A stretch of DNA of 36,966 nt from the NCBI GenBank assembly GCA_003142185.1, contig PLOR01000015.1, positions 5,844 through 42,809 on the forward strand, in the 5' to 3' direction. Positions 16,269 to 24,425 of this stretch are shown one piece after another (the first letter of the stretch is position 1; every line of letters begins with the position of its first letter). The DNA comes from Bryobacterales bacterium. GTDB lineage: Bacteria > Acidobacteriota > Terriglobia > Bryobacterales > Bryobacteraceae. A program made the translations under genes and the position numbers. Below the pieces are notes generated by a model. The model had not been told where the DNA came from and made no database searches. It saw only the letters and a list, made by a program, of their open reading frames with translations.

Positions 16269-18176
16269 TTACTCGCCCGCCAGCGCCGCCTCCGCCACCG
16301 TCGCCCTATGCAGTTCCACTTTCCATCGCTTCATCCACAGGAACAGCGTCAGCAGGCCCCATAGATGGTATCCCGCGTTGATGCGCCTCTCCATGTGATC
16401 GCGGATCAGCGCTTCAATCGCCCGCTCATGGAAAATGCCGCTCGCCTTGACCGCTTCCGGCGTCAGCGTATCCATCAGCAGCCGCCGCAGTGGCCGCCGG
16501 AACCAGTCGTGCGTCGGTATGTCGAAGCCGGCTTTCTTCCGGTTGAGTACGCGTTCCGGCAGCTTCCCGCGCATCAGTTCCTTCAGCACGTATTTCTGCC
16601 GCCAATCGCGAATCTTCAACCGCACCGGCAGCCGCGCCGCGAACTCCACGATCCGGTGGTCGAGCATCGACGGCCGCACCTCCAGCGAGTGCGCCATGCT
16701 CATGCGGTCCGTCTTGTACAGGATGTCGTCCGGCAGGTAGTAATTCTGGTCCACCCGCAGATATCGCTCCACCACGCCGCAATTGCCTGTCGCCACGCGC
16801 CGCGCCAGTTCCGCCAGTCCATTGTCGCCGCCGCCGCGCCGGATCGCTTTGAGCTGTTCGCTCGAAAACGTGCCGTTCCAGAAGAAGTGCGCCTCGTCCG
16901 GATCCAGCCAGCTTCCCTCTATCCCGCGCTTCAGCTTGTACTCCAACCCGATCTTCTCGTCCGACACCGGCACGTATCGCTCTAGTGCCCCATGCACCCA
17001 GCGGCGCAGCCACCGCGGCGTCAACCGCAGAGGCCTCGCCAGCCGGTCCGCCTGGTACGTTTCATACCCGCCGAACAGCTCATCCGCGCCTTCTCCCGAT
17101 AGCGCCACCGTCACGTGCTGCCGGGTCATCCGCGAGAGAAACCAGACCGGAAGCGCTCCCGCGTCCGCGCTCGGCTCATCCGAGTAATACGCAAAATCCT
17201 CAATCGCGCTCTCGAGCTCAGTCTCCGGATTCAGGTCGAATTCGTGGTGATCCGTCCCGTAGACTTCCGCCACTTCGCGGAAATACGAACTCTCGTCGAA
17301 ACTCCGTCCGCGAAAGGAAATCGAGAATGTCTTCAACCGGCTCCCGCTCTCTTCCGCCGCGTAATGCAGAATCGTCGACGAATCCACTCCGCCCGAAGCC
17401 CACACTCCAAGCGGCACATCGGAAACCAGGTGTTCCCGCACCGACTCTCGCAGCAGCCCGTCCAGCTCTTCCTTCGCCGCCTCCAGCGAATACCGGCGCG
17501 CTCCCTCGCGCGGCAGCTCCCACCATCGCTCTATCCGGCACTTGCCCGGGCTCCATTCGAGCAGGTGCCCCGGCGGCACCTTTCGAATTCCTTCGATCAG
17601 CGTCCGATCGCCCGGCACGTAGTTGACCGAAAGAAACCGGTCCAGCGCCCGCTCATCCAGCCGCCGCGGAACGTGGCTGTGCTCCAGAATCGCCTTGAGT
17701 TCGCTCCCAAAGTACAAATCGTCGCCGCTGCGGTAGTAATACAGCGGCTTGATCCCCATCCGGTCGCGCGCCAGCACCAGCCGCTTCCTGGCCTCCGACC
17801 ACAGCGCCACCCCGAACATTCCTCGCATCCGCTCGAAGCATGCCGTGTCCCACTCCATAAATGCCCGCAGCACCGTCTCGGTGTCACACTGCGATCGGAA
17901 CCGGTGCCCCAGCCGCTCCAGCTCACGCCGGATCTCCCTGTGGTTGTATATCTCGCCGTTGAAGACAATCACGGTGCCGCCGTCATCGCTTACGATCGGC
18001 TGATCGCCGCCGGCCAGGTCGATGATCTTCAGCCGCACCGCGCACAGCGTGATTTCGCTGCCCTCGTATATCCCCTGCTGGTCCGGCCCCCGGTGGTGTA
18101 TGGCCTCGATGATGCGCCCGGCCACCTCCCGGTCCCACACCCCGCTCAGCCGCGTAAATCCCGCAATCCCGCACAT
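16269..18176 (-). CDS. asnB: Asparagine synthase (glutamine-hydrolysing)
   Basis: This 635-residue enzyme makes asparagine from aspartate, ATP and glutamine. ATG 18176 is chosen because it places the nucleophile Cys2 directly after Met (MCGIAG), required for the glutaminase; frames open farther upstream would bury it. The N-terminal class II glutaminase has HHRGPD (27-32) and FNGEIYN (72-78). The synthase half has the ATP pyrophosphatase loop SGGVDSS (261-267), then GEGADELFGGYE and YKTDRMSMAHSLEVR-type motifs. Length fits AsnB-type enzymes, which also include members that act on surface polysaccharide precursors. It is convergent with nothing nearby and divergent from the MFS gene. No missing residue was noticed. 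Confidence 0.93.
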   Translation of the reverse strand: MCGIAGFTRLSGVWDREVAGRIIEAIHHRGPDQQGIYEGSEITLCAVRLKIIDLAGGDQPIVSDDGGTVIVFNGEIYNHREIRRELERLGHRFRSQCDTETVLRAFMEWDTACFERMRGMFGVALWSEARKRLVLARDRMGIKPLYYYRSGDDLYFGSELKAILEHSHVPRRLDERALDRFLSVNYVPGDRTLIEGIRKVPPGHLLEWSPGKCRIERWWELPREGARRYSLEAAKEELDGLLRESVREHLVSDVPLGVWASGGVDSSTILHYAAEESGSRLKTFSISFRGRSFDESSYFREVAEVYGTDHHEFDLNPETELESAIEDFAYYSDEPSADAGALPVWFLSRMTRQHVTVALSGEGADELFGGYETYQADRLARPLRLTPRWLRRWVHGALERYVPVSDEKIGLEYKLKRGIEGSWLDPDEAHFFWNGTFSSEQLKAIRRGGGDNGLAELARRVATGNCGVVERYLRVDQNYYLPDDILYKTDRMSMAHSLEVRPSMLDHRIVEFAARLPVRLKIRDWRQKYVLKELMRGKLPERVLNRKKAGFDIPTHDWFRRPLRRLLMDTLTPEAVKASGIFHERAIEALIRDHMERRINAGYHLWGLLTLFLWMKRWKVELHRATVAEAALAGE

Positions 18177-18226
18177 TCTCTTTAGCGATTCCCGGAAACC
18201 TTCAGTGTATCCAACCAACGTCGGTA

Positions 18227-18246
18227 GGGCATGCTTTAGCTTGCCC
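18227..18246. repeat. Short imperfect hairpin repeat (GGGCATGC...GCTTGCCC)
   Basis: Arms GGGCATGC and GCTTGCCC are separated by TTTA, with one mismatch in the stem. A near-identical unit stands at 33071-33091 and a shortened one near 36229. It lies in the asnB/MFS divergent spacer. Confidence 0.6.
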
Positions 18247-18333
18247 AAATCTTGTCTTTAGTTTGCCTCTTGCTTGCCCGTATCTTCCCAAGCCGGACCT
18301 CCCCATCCTGGGGCCGCGTCACTTGCTGGAGGC

Positions 18334-18339
18334 TATAAT
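18334..18339 (+). promoter_or_regulatory. -10 element TATAAT for the MFS transporter, nearly leaderless
   Basis: A consensus TATAAT stands nine bases before ATG 18349, so transcription would start within a few bases of the start codon. No good -35 is visible. A GGAGG lies upstream of the -10 and would not be in the mRNA. Confidence 0.5.
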
Positions 18340-18348
18340 CAGAGCTTC

Positions 18349-19617
18349 ATGCCGCCCGGCCAAGTCCGCCCATTGACGTCGCATTATCGCTGGTATATCT
18401 GCGCGCTGCTCTTCTTCTCCACAGTGATTGCTTACGTCGACCGCGGCGTGCTCGGTTATCTGAAGGACACGCTGCAGCATTACATCGGCTGGAACGCCAT
18501 CCAGTATTCGAACGTCCTGGTCGCGTTCCAAATCGCCTACGCGATTGGACTGGTGGGCGCGGGATGGTTCACGGACTGGCTGGGCACGCGCAAAGGCCTC
18601 GCCATCGCCATCGTGTTGTGGAGCGTCGCCGCCATGTCGCCGGGCGCAGCCAGTTCGGTCCTGACGTTCGGCATCGCGATGTTCTTTCTAGGTCTTGGAG
18701 AAGCCGCCAACTTTCCCGCCTGCATCAAGACCGTGGCGGAATGGTTTCCCAGGGGCGAGCGGGCGCTGGCGACCGGCATTTTCAATTCCGGCGCCAATTT
18801 CGGTAACGTCGCGTGCCCGCTGCTGGTGCCGCTGCTGGTGGTTGCTTTCACCTGGCGCGGCGCCTTCGTGGTCGCCGGCGCTACCGGTTTTGTCTGGCTG
18901 GTGTTCTGGCTGCTGATGTATGCCAAGCCGGAGAAGCATCCCTCGGTTTCCGCCGCCGAACTGGCGCACATCCAGAGCGATCCCGGGGAACGCGTGGAAA
19001 AAGTCGCCTGGGTCCGCCTGCTGCCGTGCAAGGAAACCTGGGTGTTCGCCATCGCCAAATTCCTCAGCGATCCCATCTGGTGGTTTTACATTTTCTGGCT
19101 GGCCGGCTATTTGCAGGAGACGTTCCACCTGAACATTCACTCCAACCGGTTGCCGGTGGCGTTGGCCTTTGGCCTGTCCTCCATCGGCAGCGTGGGCGGA
19201 GGCTGGCTTTCCGGAGCCATGCTCAAGGGCGGCAGGAGTCTGAACGTGGCGCGCAAGAGCGCCCTGCTGGTGTGCGCGGTGGCCGTCCTGCCTGTGCTCT
19301 ACGCTCCTTTTGCGAAGAACCTGTGGGTGGTGGTGGGGCTGACGGGGCTGGCGATGGCGGCCCATCAGGGGTGGTCTGCCAACCTGTTCACGGTGGTGTC
19401 GGACCTGTTTCCCAAGGCGGCCGTGGCGAGCGTGGTGGGGATTGGCGGAATGGTCGGCGCTATCGGCGGTGCCCTGTTCCAGAAGTTCACCGGCTATATG
19501 GTGGAGTGGACCCACAGCTATATTCCGGTGTTCGCCGTCTGTGGATCGTCCTACTTCGTGGCGCTCATCATCGTGCACCTGATGACGCCCCGCTACACGC
19601 CAGCCAGGCTGGATTGA
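18349..19617 (+). CDS. MFS transporter, ACS family, hexuronate (ExuT)-like
   Basis: The start ATG 18349 (MPPGQVRPLTSHYRWYICA) is preferred to an upstream frame because a consensus -10 stands nine bases before it. The 422-residue protein has about 12 membrane segments. It carries anion:cation symporter signatures: YVDRGVLGYL in TM1, the loop DWLGTRKG between TM2 and TM3, GLGEAANFPACIKTVAEWFP with GERALATGIFNSGANFGN, and FAIAKFLSDPIWWFYIFWLAGYL after the central loop. This matches ExuT/GudP-type sugar acid importers. The FAH-family enzyme at 25.1 kb may act on sugar acids too, but the genes are not linked. The substrate is inferred from family resemblance. Confidence 0.85.
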   Translation: MPPGQVRPLTSHYRWYICALLFFSTVIAYVDRGVLGYLKDTLQHYIGWNAIQYSNVLVAFQIAYAIGLVGAGWFTDWLGTRKGLAIAIVLWSVAAMSPGAASSVLTFGIAMFFLGLGEAANFPACIKTVAEWFPRGERALATGIFNSGANFGNVACPLLVPLLVVAFTWRGAFVVAGATGFVWLVFWLLMYAKPEKHPSVSAAELAHIQSDPGERVEKVAWVRLLPCKETWVFAIAKFLSDPIWWFYIFWLAGYLQETFHLNIHSNRLPVALAFGLSSIGSVGGGWLSGAMLKGGRSLNVARKSALLVCAVAVLPVLYAPFAKNLWVVVGLTGLAMAAHQGWSANLFTVVSDLFPKAAVASVVGIGGMVGAIGGALFQKFTGYMVEWTHSYIPVFAVCGSSYFVALIIVHLMTPRYTPARLD

Positions 19618-19666
19618 CCCAGCCCGGCTTTCCTTGCCGTTGCTCTAACCGAACGGCATCGGCTTT

Positions 19667-19688
19667 AGCCGCCGCGGCTCTTTTTTTT
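19667..19688 (+). terminator. Intrinsic terminator after the MFS gene
   Basis: A short stem AGCCG-CCG-CGGCT (19667-19679) is followed by C and eight T (19681-19688), fifty bases after the MFS stop. The stem is only 5 bp but the T-run is strong. Confidence 0.6.
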
Positions 19689-19824
19689 CCTTGCGATTCC
19701 GCGCACGGATGCGCCATATTGGGAATGGCGTCAGAGCAAAAGCCGTGTAGAGCGCATCCGAACGAGCGACATCGAAGCAGGTAACCCGCGCTCGGGCTGC
19801 GCAGACGGCGCGCCGGTGACTTCG

Positions 19825-21069
19825 ATGGCGGACAATCTGCTATTCTTTACCGAGCTGATGGGCATGCCGGTGCTCGATCTCAAGGGCAGCCGCATCGGGC
19901 GCGTCAAGGACGCCGCGCTGGTTCCCCGCGAGCACGCTTCGCGCATCGATCGTTACCTGGTGGGCGGTGGCGACGCATGGCTGACCGTGCGCCACGACCA
20001 GATCGCCGAAATCGGCCGCGAAACCGGAATCCGCCTCGGCGACGAACAACTCGTTCCCTATCACGAAGACGATTGCATCCTGCGCATCGCGCGCGACCTG
20101 CTGGACCAGCAGATCATCGACGTGACCGGCCGCAAGGTGGTGCGAGTGAACGACCTCACCATGGAGATTCGCCAGGAGGGCGGGCACGCCACGCTGCACG
20201 TGGTGGAAGTGGACGTGGGGCTGCGCAGCGTGGTCCGCCGTCTGCTGCAGGGCGGCATGCCCGGGCGCTGGATCCGGCGGCTGCAGGAACCCATCCCGCC
20301 GAACTCCATCCGCTGGGAACTTTGCAATGTGGTGGAATCCGATCCGCTGCGGCGCCTGCGGCTCGCCATCAGTTATGACAGGCTCGAAGAACTGCACCCG
20401 GCGGACCTGGCCGACATCGTCGAGGAACTGAGCCCGGCCGAGCGCGAAGCGATCTTCGAAACCATAGACAGCGAAGTGGCGGCCGACGCGCTTTCGGAAA
20501 TCGAACCCAAGATGCAGGCGGCGATTCTGGAATCGCTCGAACCCGAAAAAGCGGCCGACATCGTCGAGGAGATGGCACCCGACGAAGCGGCTGACGCACT
20601 TTCGGAACTGCAGGACGAAACCAGCGAAGAGATTCTGGGCGAGATGGAGGCGGAGCCCAAGACGGAGGTCCAGGAACTGCTGGAGTTCGACGAAGACACG
20701 GCCGGCGGCATGATGAACACCGAGTACGTGGCGCTTCCCGAAGCCGCTACCGTGGCCGACGCGCTGGTGGCGCTGCGCGCCAGCGAGGACCTGTTGGAAC
20801 AGCTCAACACCATTTTTCTGGTGGATGATCGGGAAAAGCTGGTGGCCGCCATCCCGCTGGCGCGGTTGTTCGTGGCGCCTGTCGATTCGCTATTGAAAGA
20901 GTTGGCTAGCGATCCGCTGATTCAAGCGCCGGTCGGGGAATCGCAGGACCGCGTCACCGAGCAGTTCGACAAGTACAACATTTTGACGTTGCCCGTGGTG
21001 GACGAGGACGGCAAACTGACCGGCGTGATCACCGCCGACGACATCATTTCCGTGCTGAGGCAGAAATAG
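19825..21069 (+). CDS. Soluble PRC-barrel / MgtE_N / CBS-pair protein (Mg2+-sensor-like)
   Basis: This 414-residue protein has no membrane segment. Residues 1-165 hold PRC-barrel-like repeats (MGMPVLDLKGSRIGRVKDAA, IIDVTGRKVVRVNDL). Residues about 180-285 form an MgtE intracellular N domain of helical repeats (LHPADLADIVEELSPAEREA, LEPEKAADIVEEMAPDEAAD, then DEDTAGGMMNTEYVAL). Two CBS domains follow (VADALVALRAS, FLVDDREKLVAAIPL; FDKYNILTLPVVDEDGKLTG). In MgtE channels the N and CBS domains bind Mg2+ and gate the pore; here the pore domain is absent. Two bases separate its stop from an Nramp-related transporter, so it probably regulates that transporter or senses its ion. A GTG nine bases upstream (19816) is an alternative start. 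Confidence 0.85.
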   Translation: MADNLLFFTELMGMPVLDLKGSRIGRVKDAALVPREHASRIDRYLVGGGDAWLTVRHDQIAEIGRETGIRLGDEQLVPYHEDDCILRIARDLLDQQIIDVTGRKVVRVNDLTMEIRQEGGHATLHVVEVDVGLRSVVRRLLQGGMPGRWIRRLQEPIPPNSIRWELCNVVESDPLRRLRLAISYDRLEELHPADLADIVEELSPAEREAIFETIDSEVAADALSEIEPKMQAAILESLEPEKAADIVEEMAPDEAADALSELQDETSEEILGEMEAEPKTEVQELLEFDEDTAGGMMNTEYVALPEAATVADALVALRASEDLLEQLNTIFLVDDREKLVAAIPLARLFVAPVDSLLKELASDPLIQAPVGESQDRVTEQFDKYNILTLPVVDEDGKLTGVITADDIISVLRQK

Positions 21070-21071
21070 GC

Positions 21072-22325
21072 ATGGGACGACTGTTCAGCCGGTACCGCAA
21101 CCACTTTCTGATCTTCTTCGCGGTCATCGGGCCGGGGTTCATCACCGCCATGGTGGACAACGATTCCGGCGGCATTTACACCTATTCCGCCGCCGGCGCC
21201 CGCTGGGGCTACCTGCCGCTATGGACGCTGATCCCCATCACGCTCCTGTTGATCATCACCCAGGAAATGTGTTCGCGCATGGGCGCCGTGACCGGCAAGG
21301 GCCTGTCGGACCTGATCCGCGAAGAGTTCGGCCTGCGGATTACGTTCATCATGATGACCTTGCTGGTGCTGACTAACTTCACCAACGTGGTCGCGGAATT
21401 CGCCGGCATCGCCAGCTCGACCGAGTTATTCCACATCAGCCGCTACGTCTCCGTGCCGCTTTCCGCCCTGGCTGTATGGTTTCTGGTGGTCAAGGGCAAT
21501 TACCGCAGCGTCGAGAAAATATTCCTGTTCGCCTGTGTTCTATATGGGTCCTACATCATCTCCGGCATTCTGGTGAAACCGGACTGGAAGGAAGCCGCGA
21601 TTTACAGCGTCAAGCCGGTGCTCATGTTGGACCGCGATTACATCTACATGCTGATCGGCATGGTGGGCACTACCATCGCGCCGTGGATGCAGTTTTACTT
21701 GCAATCGGCAGTGGTCGAAAAAGGCATCACAGTCAAGGAGTATGCCGCGTCGCGCGTGGAAGTGGTGGTGGGCTGCATCATGACGGACGTGATTGCGTTC
21801 TTCATCATCGTGGCCTGCGCGGGAGCCATTTACAGCGTGGCGCCGAAGGACATTCAGGATGCCGGGGAGGCCGCACTGGGCCTCAAGCCATTCGGCCAGT
21901 ATGCGTTTCTGCTGTTCAGCGCCGGCCTGTTCAACGCCTCGATTTTCTCCGCCTCCATCCTGCCGCTATCCACCGCCTATTCGGTCTGCGAAGGGCTGGG
22001 TTTCGAAACCGGCGTCGACAAGAGGCTGCGGGAAGCGCCGATCTTCTATCTGCTCTATACGCTGCTGATCGTGGCCGGCGCCGGCGTGGTGCTGTTGCCG
22101 CACTTCCCGCTGGTGAAAATGATTCTGCTCTCGCAGGTGCTGAACGGCGTGCTGCTGCCGTTCGTGCTGATCCCCATGATCCTGCTGATCAACCGCAAGG
22201 ACCTGATGGGGGAGTGGGTCAACCCGCGCTGGTTCAACCTGGTCACGTGGGTCTCGATTGCCTTCATCATCGGCATCACGCTGGCGCTTGGCGCCGACAC
22301 GATCAGAGGGATGTTGCATCAATGA
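21072..22325 (+). CDS. Nramp-related divalent metal transporter, possibly Mg2+ (NRMT-like)
   Basis: This 417-residue membrane protein has about 11 membrane segments and Nramp family layout (GPGFITAMVDN in TM1, QFYLQSAVVEKG after TM6). The TM1 ligand motif DPGN is DSGG here (residues 31-34): Asp is kept and Asn is replaced by Gly. In TM6 the usual A-x-x-M-P-H reads TTIAPWMQF (200-208), so the soft Met ligand before Pro204 is Ala203. In canonical Nramp the Met excludes Mg2+ and Ca2+; Nramp-related Mg transporters lack it. Together with the MgtE_N/CBS partner gene directly upstream, Mg2+ uptake is the best inference; Mn2+ or Fe2+ cannot be excluded. The TGA stop is also the first three bases of the dispersed repeat. 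Confidence 0.85.
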   Translation: MGRLFSRYRNHFLIFFAVIGPGFITAMVDNDSGGIYTYSAAGARWGYLPLWTLIPITLLLIITQEMCSRMGAVTGKGLSDLIREEFGLRITFIMMTLLVLTNFTNVVAEFAGIASSTELFHISRYVSVPLSALAVWFLVVKGNYRSVEKIFLFACVLYGSYIISGILVKPDWKEAAIYSVKPVLMLDRDYIYMLIGMVGTTIAPWMQFYLQSAVVEKGITVKEYAASRVEVVVGCIMTDVIAFFIIVACAGAIYSVAPKDIQDAGEAALGLKPFGQYAFLLFSAGLFNASIFSASILPLSTAYSVCEGLGFETGVDKRLREAPIFYLLYTLLIVAGAGVVLLPHFPLVKMILLSQVLNGVLLPFVLIPMILLINRKDLMGEWVNPRWFNLVTWVSIAFIIGITLALGADTIRGMLHQ

Positions 22326-22446
22326 TCGGAGCCGCGACCATAGGGAGTGACCCTGGGCCTGCGGCCCTCCCAAGGGGATGAAGCCGAGCACCGTGGCGCG
22401 GCCTGTCCAGGCTGCTGAGCCGAGAGTCATCTCGGCTTTTCTTCCG
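22323..22446 (+). repeat. Dispersed repeat, long copy, with terminator hairpin
   Basis: It starts TGATCGGAGCCGC, continues with about 55 bases absent from the 16.2-kb copy (including GGGCCTGCGGCCC), then shares GTGGCGCGGCCTGT and the hairpin AGCCGAGA-GTCA-TCTCGGCT (22418-22437) with TTTCTTCC. Here it follows the Nramp gene and can serve as its terminator. Confidence 0.8.
22418..22443 (+). terminator. Terminator hairpin within the repeat, after the Nramp gene
   Basis: A perfect 8-bp stem with GTCA loop is followed by TTTCTT on the plus strand, about 90 bases after the Nramp stop. It fits termination of the MgtE_N-Nramp transcript. Confidence 0.65.
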
Positions 22447-22675
22447 CCGCGCGGCGTGATTTTCAACCGAGCGGTTGCCGCTGGCTGAACTGACTATCCC
22501 CTGCCATGCCCTAATGCCGGCCGTGCGAGCCCGGGCGTTTCGCTGCTCCGGAGCTATTCTCGCGCACGAGGTTGAGACGTGATGTCCATTTTTGTGTCGC
22601 GCGCCACAGGAATTGCGCGGCGGCTCCGGTTTGACCTAGAATCTCTGTTGGGATCGAGGAGATTGCCCCCTTGGT
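22447..22675 (+). promoter_or_regulatory. Non-coding spacer with promoter candidate for rrf2-cysK
   Basis: No coding frame of interest is seen. TTGCGC (22613-22618) and TAGAAT (22637-22642) are 18 bases apart and could be the -35 and -10. GAGGAG near 22657 is a ribosome site candidate at a somewhat long distance from ATG 22676. An Rrf2 operator may overlap but was not identified. Confidence 0.4.
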
Positions 22676-23101
22676 ATGACGACTTCCGTCAAGGCTGACT
22701 ACGCGCTACGAGCGATTCTGGACCTGGCCTCGCAGAAACCCGGCGAACCGGTGAAGATCGCGGACATTGCGCGGCGGCGGAAGATACCGCAGAAATTCCT
22801 GGAATTGATCCTGGTGGGGCTGAAACAGGCGGGGTTCGTGGAGTCGCGGCGCGGGGCCGAGGGCGGATACCTGCTGGCGCGGGCGGCGGATTCGATCACG
22901 GTCGGCGAGGTGATACGGTCGGTGGATGGCCCGCCGGAGGGCACCGGGTGCGGCCGGTCGAAAACCGAGACGCCGTTCACGGACATGTGGGATCGGGTGG
23001 ATCTGGCGGTGGCGGCCATCATCGACCACACCAGCATCGGGGAACTGCTGCGCGACTGGGCCGAAAGACAGAGCAAGGGCGTATTGAACTGGGAGATCTG
23101 A
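22676..23101 (+). CDS. Rrf2 family transcriptional regulator, CymR-like context
   Basis: This 141-residue DNA-binding protein has the Rrf2 winged helix: DYALRAILDLA at the start, IADIARRRKIPQKFLELILV (recognition helix region), and GFVESRRGAEGGYLLARA for the wing. It has only one cysteine (C92 in GCGRS), so the three-cysteine Fe-S site of IscR/NsrR types is absent. Its TGA (23099-23101) directly abuts the GTG start of the cysteine synthase gene. In Bacillus, the Rrf2 protein CymR represses cysteine uptake and synthesis genes and works through a complex with CysK. Adjacent co-transcription here suggests an analogous sulfur-responsive pair. That link is inference from family and context. Confidence 0.88.
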   Translation: MTTSVKADYALRAILDLASQKPGEPVKIADIARRRKIPQKFLELILVGLKQAGFVESRRGAEGGYLLARAADSITVGEVIRSVDGPPEGTGCGRSKTETPFTDMWDRVDLAVAAIIDHTSIGELLRDWAERQSKGVLNWEI

Positions 23102-24061
23102 GTGAGGGTTTACGACGACAATTCGTTGAGCATCGGGCACACCCCGCTGGTGAAGCTTCGCCGCGTGACGGACGGCGCGCGGGCCACCGTGCTGGCCAAG
23201 ATCGAAGGGCGCAATCCGGCCTACTCCGTGAAGTGCCGCATCGGCGCGTCCATGGTGTGGGACGCGGAGAAGCGCGGGGTGCTGAAACCGGGCAAGCACT
23301 TGATCGAGCCGACCAGCGGCAACACCGGTATCGCGCTGGCGTACGTGGCTGCGGCGCGCGGCTATCCGATCACCCTGACCATGCCATCCACCATGTCCGT
23401 CGAGCGGCGCAAGGTGCTGCGGGTGCTGGGAGCCAAACTGGTGCTGACCGAAGGCGCGGGCGGCATGGCGGGCGCGATTGCCAAGGCTGAGGAAATCCGC
23501 GCTTCCGATCCCGCGCGCTACGTGTTGTTGCAGCAGTTCTCGAACCCGGCCAATCCGGCGATCCATTTCGAGACCACCGGCCCGGAGATTTGGGATGACA
23601 CCGACGGCACCATCGACGTGCTCGTTTCCGGCATCGGCACCGGGGGAACCATCACCGGCGTGGCCCGCTACATCAAACAGGCTAAGGGCAAGCAGATCAT
23701 CGCCGTGGGGATTGAGCCGGCGGCCAGCCCGGTGATTGCGCAGAAGCTGGCGGGGCAGCCCATGAAACCGGGGCCGCACAAGATCCAGGGCCTCGGCGCG
23801 GGCTTCATCCCGGACACGCTCGATCTGAGCGTGGTGGACCGGGTAGAGGCGATCGGCAACGAAGAGGCGATTGAGATGGCGCGTCGGCTGGCCAAGGAAG
23901 AAGGCATCCTGGCCGGCATTTCGTGCGGCGCCGCCGCAGCCGTGGCCGTGCGCCTGGCGAAGCTGCCGGAGTTCGCCGGAAAAACCATCGTCACTATCCT
24001 GCCCGACGCCGCCGAGCGCTATTTGACCTCGGTGCTGTTCGAAGGGATGTTCGAGGATTAG
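23102..24061 (+). CDS. cysK: Cysteine synthase A (O-acetylserine sulfhydrylase)
   Basis: This 319-residue PLP enzyme replaces the acetyl group of O-acetylserine with sulfide to give cysteine. The PLP lysine is K44 in [11 protein letters not shown]; the substrate loop TSGNTG is at 71-76 and the phosphate-binding [10 protein letters not shown] at about 178-187. A C-terminal [11 protein letters not shown] follows. The text is close to enterobacterial CysK over its whole length. The start is GTG 23102, immediately after the Rrf2 stop, with no room for an upstream alternative. No residue appears to be missing. Confidence 0.93.
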   Translation: MRVYDDNSLSIGHTPLVKLRRVTDGARATVLAKIEGRNPAYSVKCRIGASMVWDAEKRGVLKPGKHLIEPTSGNTGIALAYVAAARGYPITLTMPSTMSVERRKVLRVLGAKLVLTEGAGGMAGAIAKAEEIRASDPARYVLLQQFSNPANPAIHFETTGPEIWDDTDGTIDVLVSGIGTGGTITGVARYIKQAKGKQIIAVGIEPAASPVIAQKLAGQPMKPGPHKIQGLGAGFIPDTLDLSVVDRVEAIGNEEAIEMARRLAKEEGILAGISCGAAAAVAVRLAKLPEFAGKTIVTILPDAAERYLTSVLFEGMFED

Positions 24062-24187
24062 ACGAGGCTGAAGACCGGGGCCTTCGGTCCATCCCCCGCC
24101 GGAGAATTAGTGGTATAGACGGGACCAATCAAAAAGATCACACGGAAGTGTGGATTGAGTTATGATTTGGACTGGGGGACGCGCGCT

Positions 24188-24397
24188 ATGCCTGATCGGA
24201 AGCAGTTTCAAAACGTCACGGCACCAGACCCTGAGTTGATGCGCCTGCTGGATGCGTCCCGCAACAAAGTCGTGACGGAGGAGGAGTTGCAGGAGCAAAG
24301 AGTTAGCTTCGCCTTCGGCAATGCTCCTGCCGATTCAGCGCTGATTACAAAGGACAGCGTTCGGCTCGCGTCGAAACACATAAGACTGCAGAGTTGA
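24188..24397 (+). CDS. Small protein preceding the Fic gene (possible antitoxin partner)
   Basis: This 69-residue protein (MPDRKQFQNVTAPDPELMRL and on) has GGGGGA eight bases before ATG 24188, which favours this start over a TTG at 24155. A central VTEEELQEQRVSFAFGNAP and the end ITKDSVRLASKHIRL resemble short proteins often found beside Fic genes. No clear (S/T)xxxE(G/N) inhibitory helix motif is visible. It lies 28 bases ahead of the Fic gene in the same lower-GC block, so a joint role is likely. The antitoxin role is only inferred. Confidence 0.6.
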   Translation: MPDRKQFQNVTAPDPELMRLLDASRNKVVTEEELQEQRVSFAFGNAPADSALITKDSVRLASKHIRLQS

Positions 24398-24425
24398 ATC
24401 CGCGCTATTCTCAGGCCCTTTTCAG

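Noticed and set aside
18177-18248. N-terminal extension of asnB
   Set aside because: It would place residues before Cys2, which must be N-terminal for glutaminase activity.
16004-18348. Integrase or attachment site at the right end of the phage-like cluster
   Set aside because: No recombinase frame, tRNA or direct repeat pair was found; the tRNA-Gln is 12 kb away with unrelated genes between.
19618-19824. M-box or other Mg2+ riboswitch ahead of the MgtE_N-Nramp genes
   Set aside because: I looked for conserved M-box blocks and saw none; only a terminator after the MFS gene is clear.
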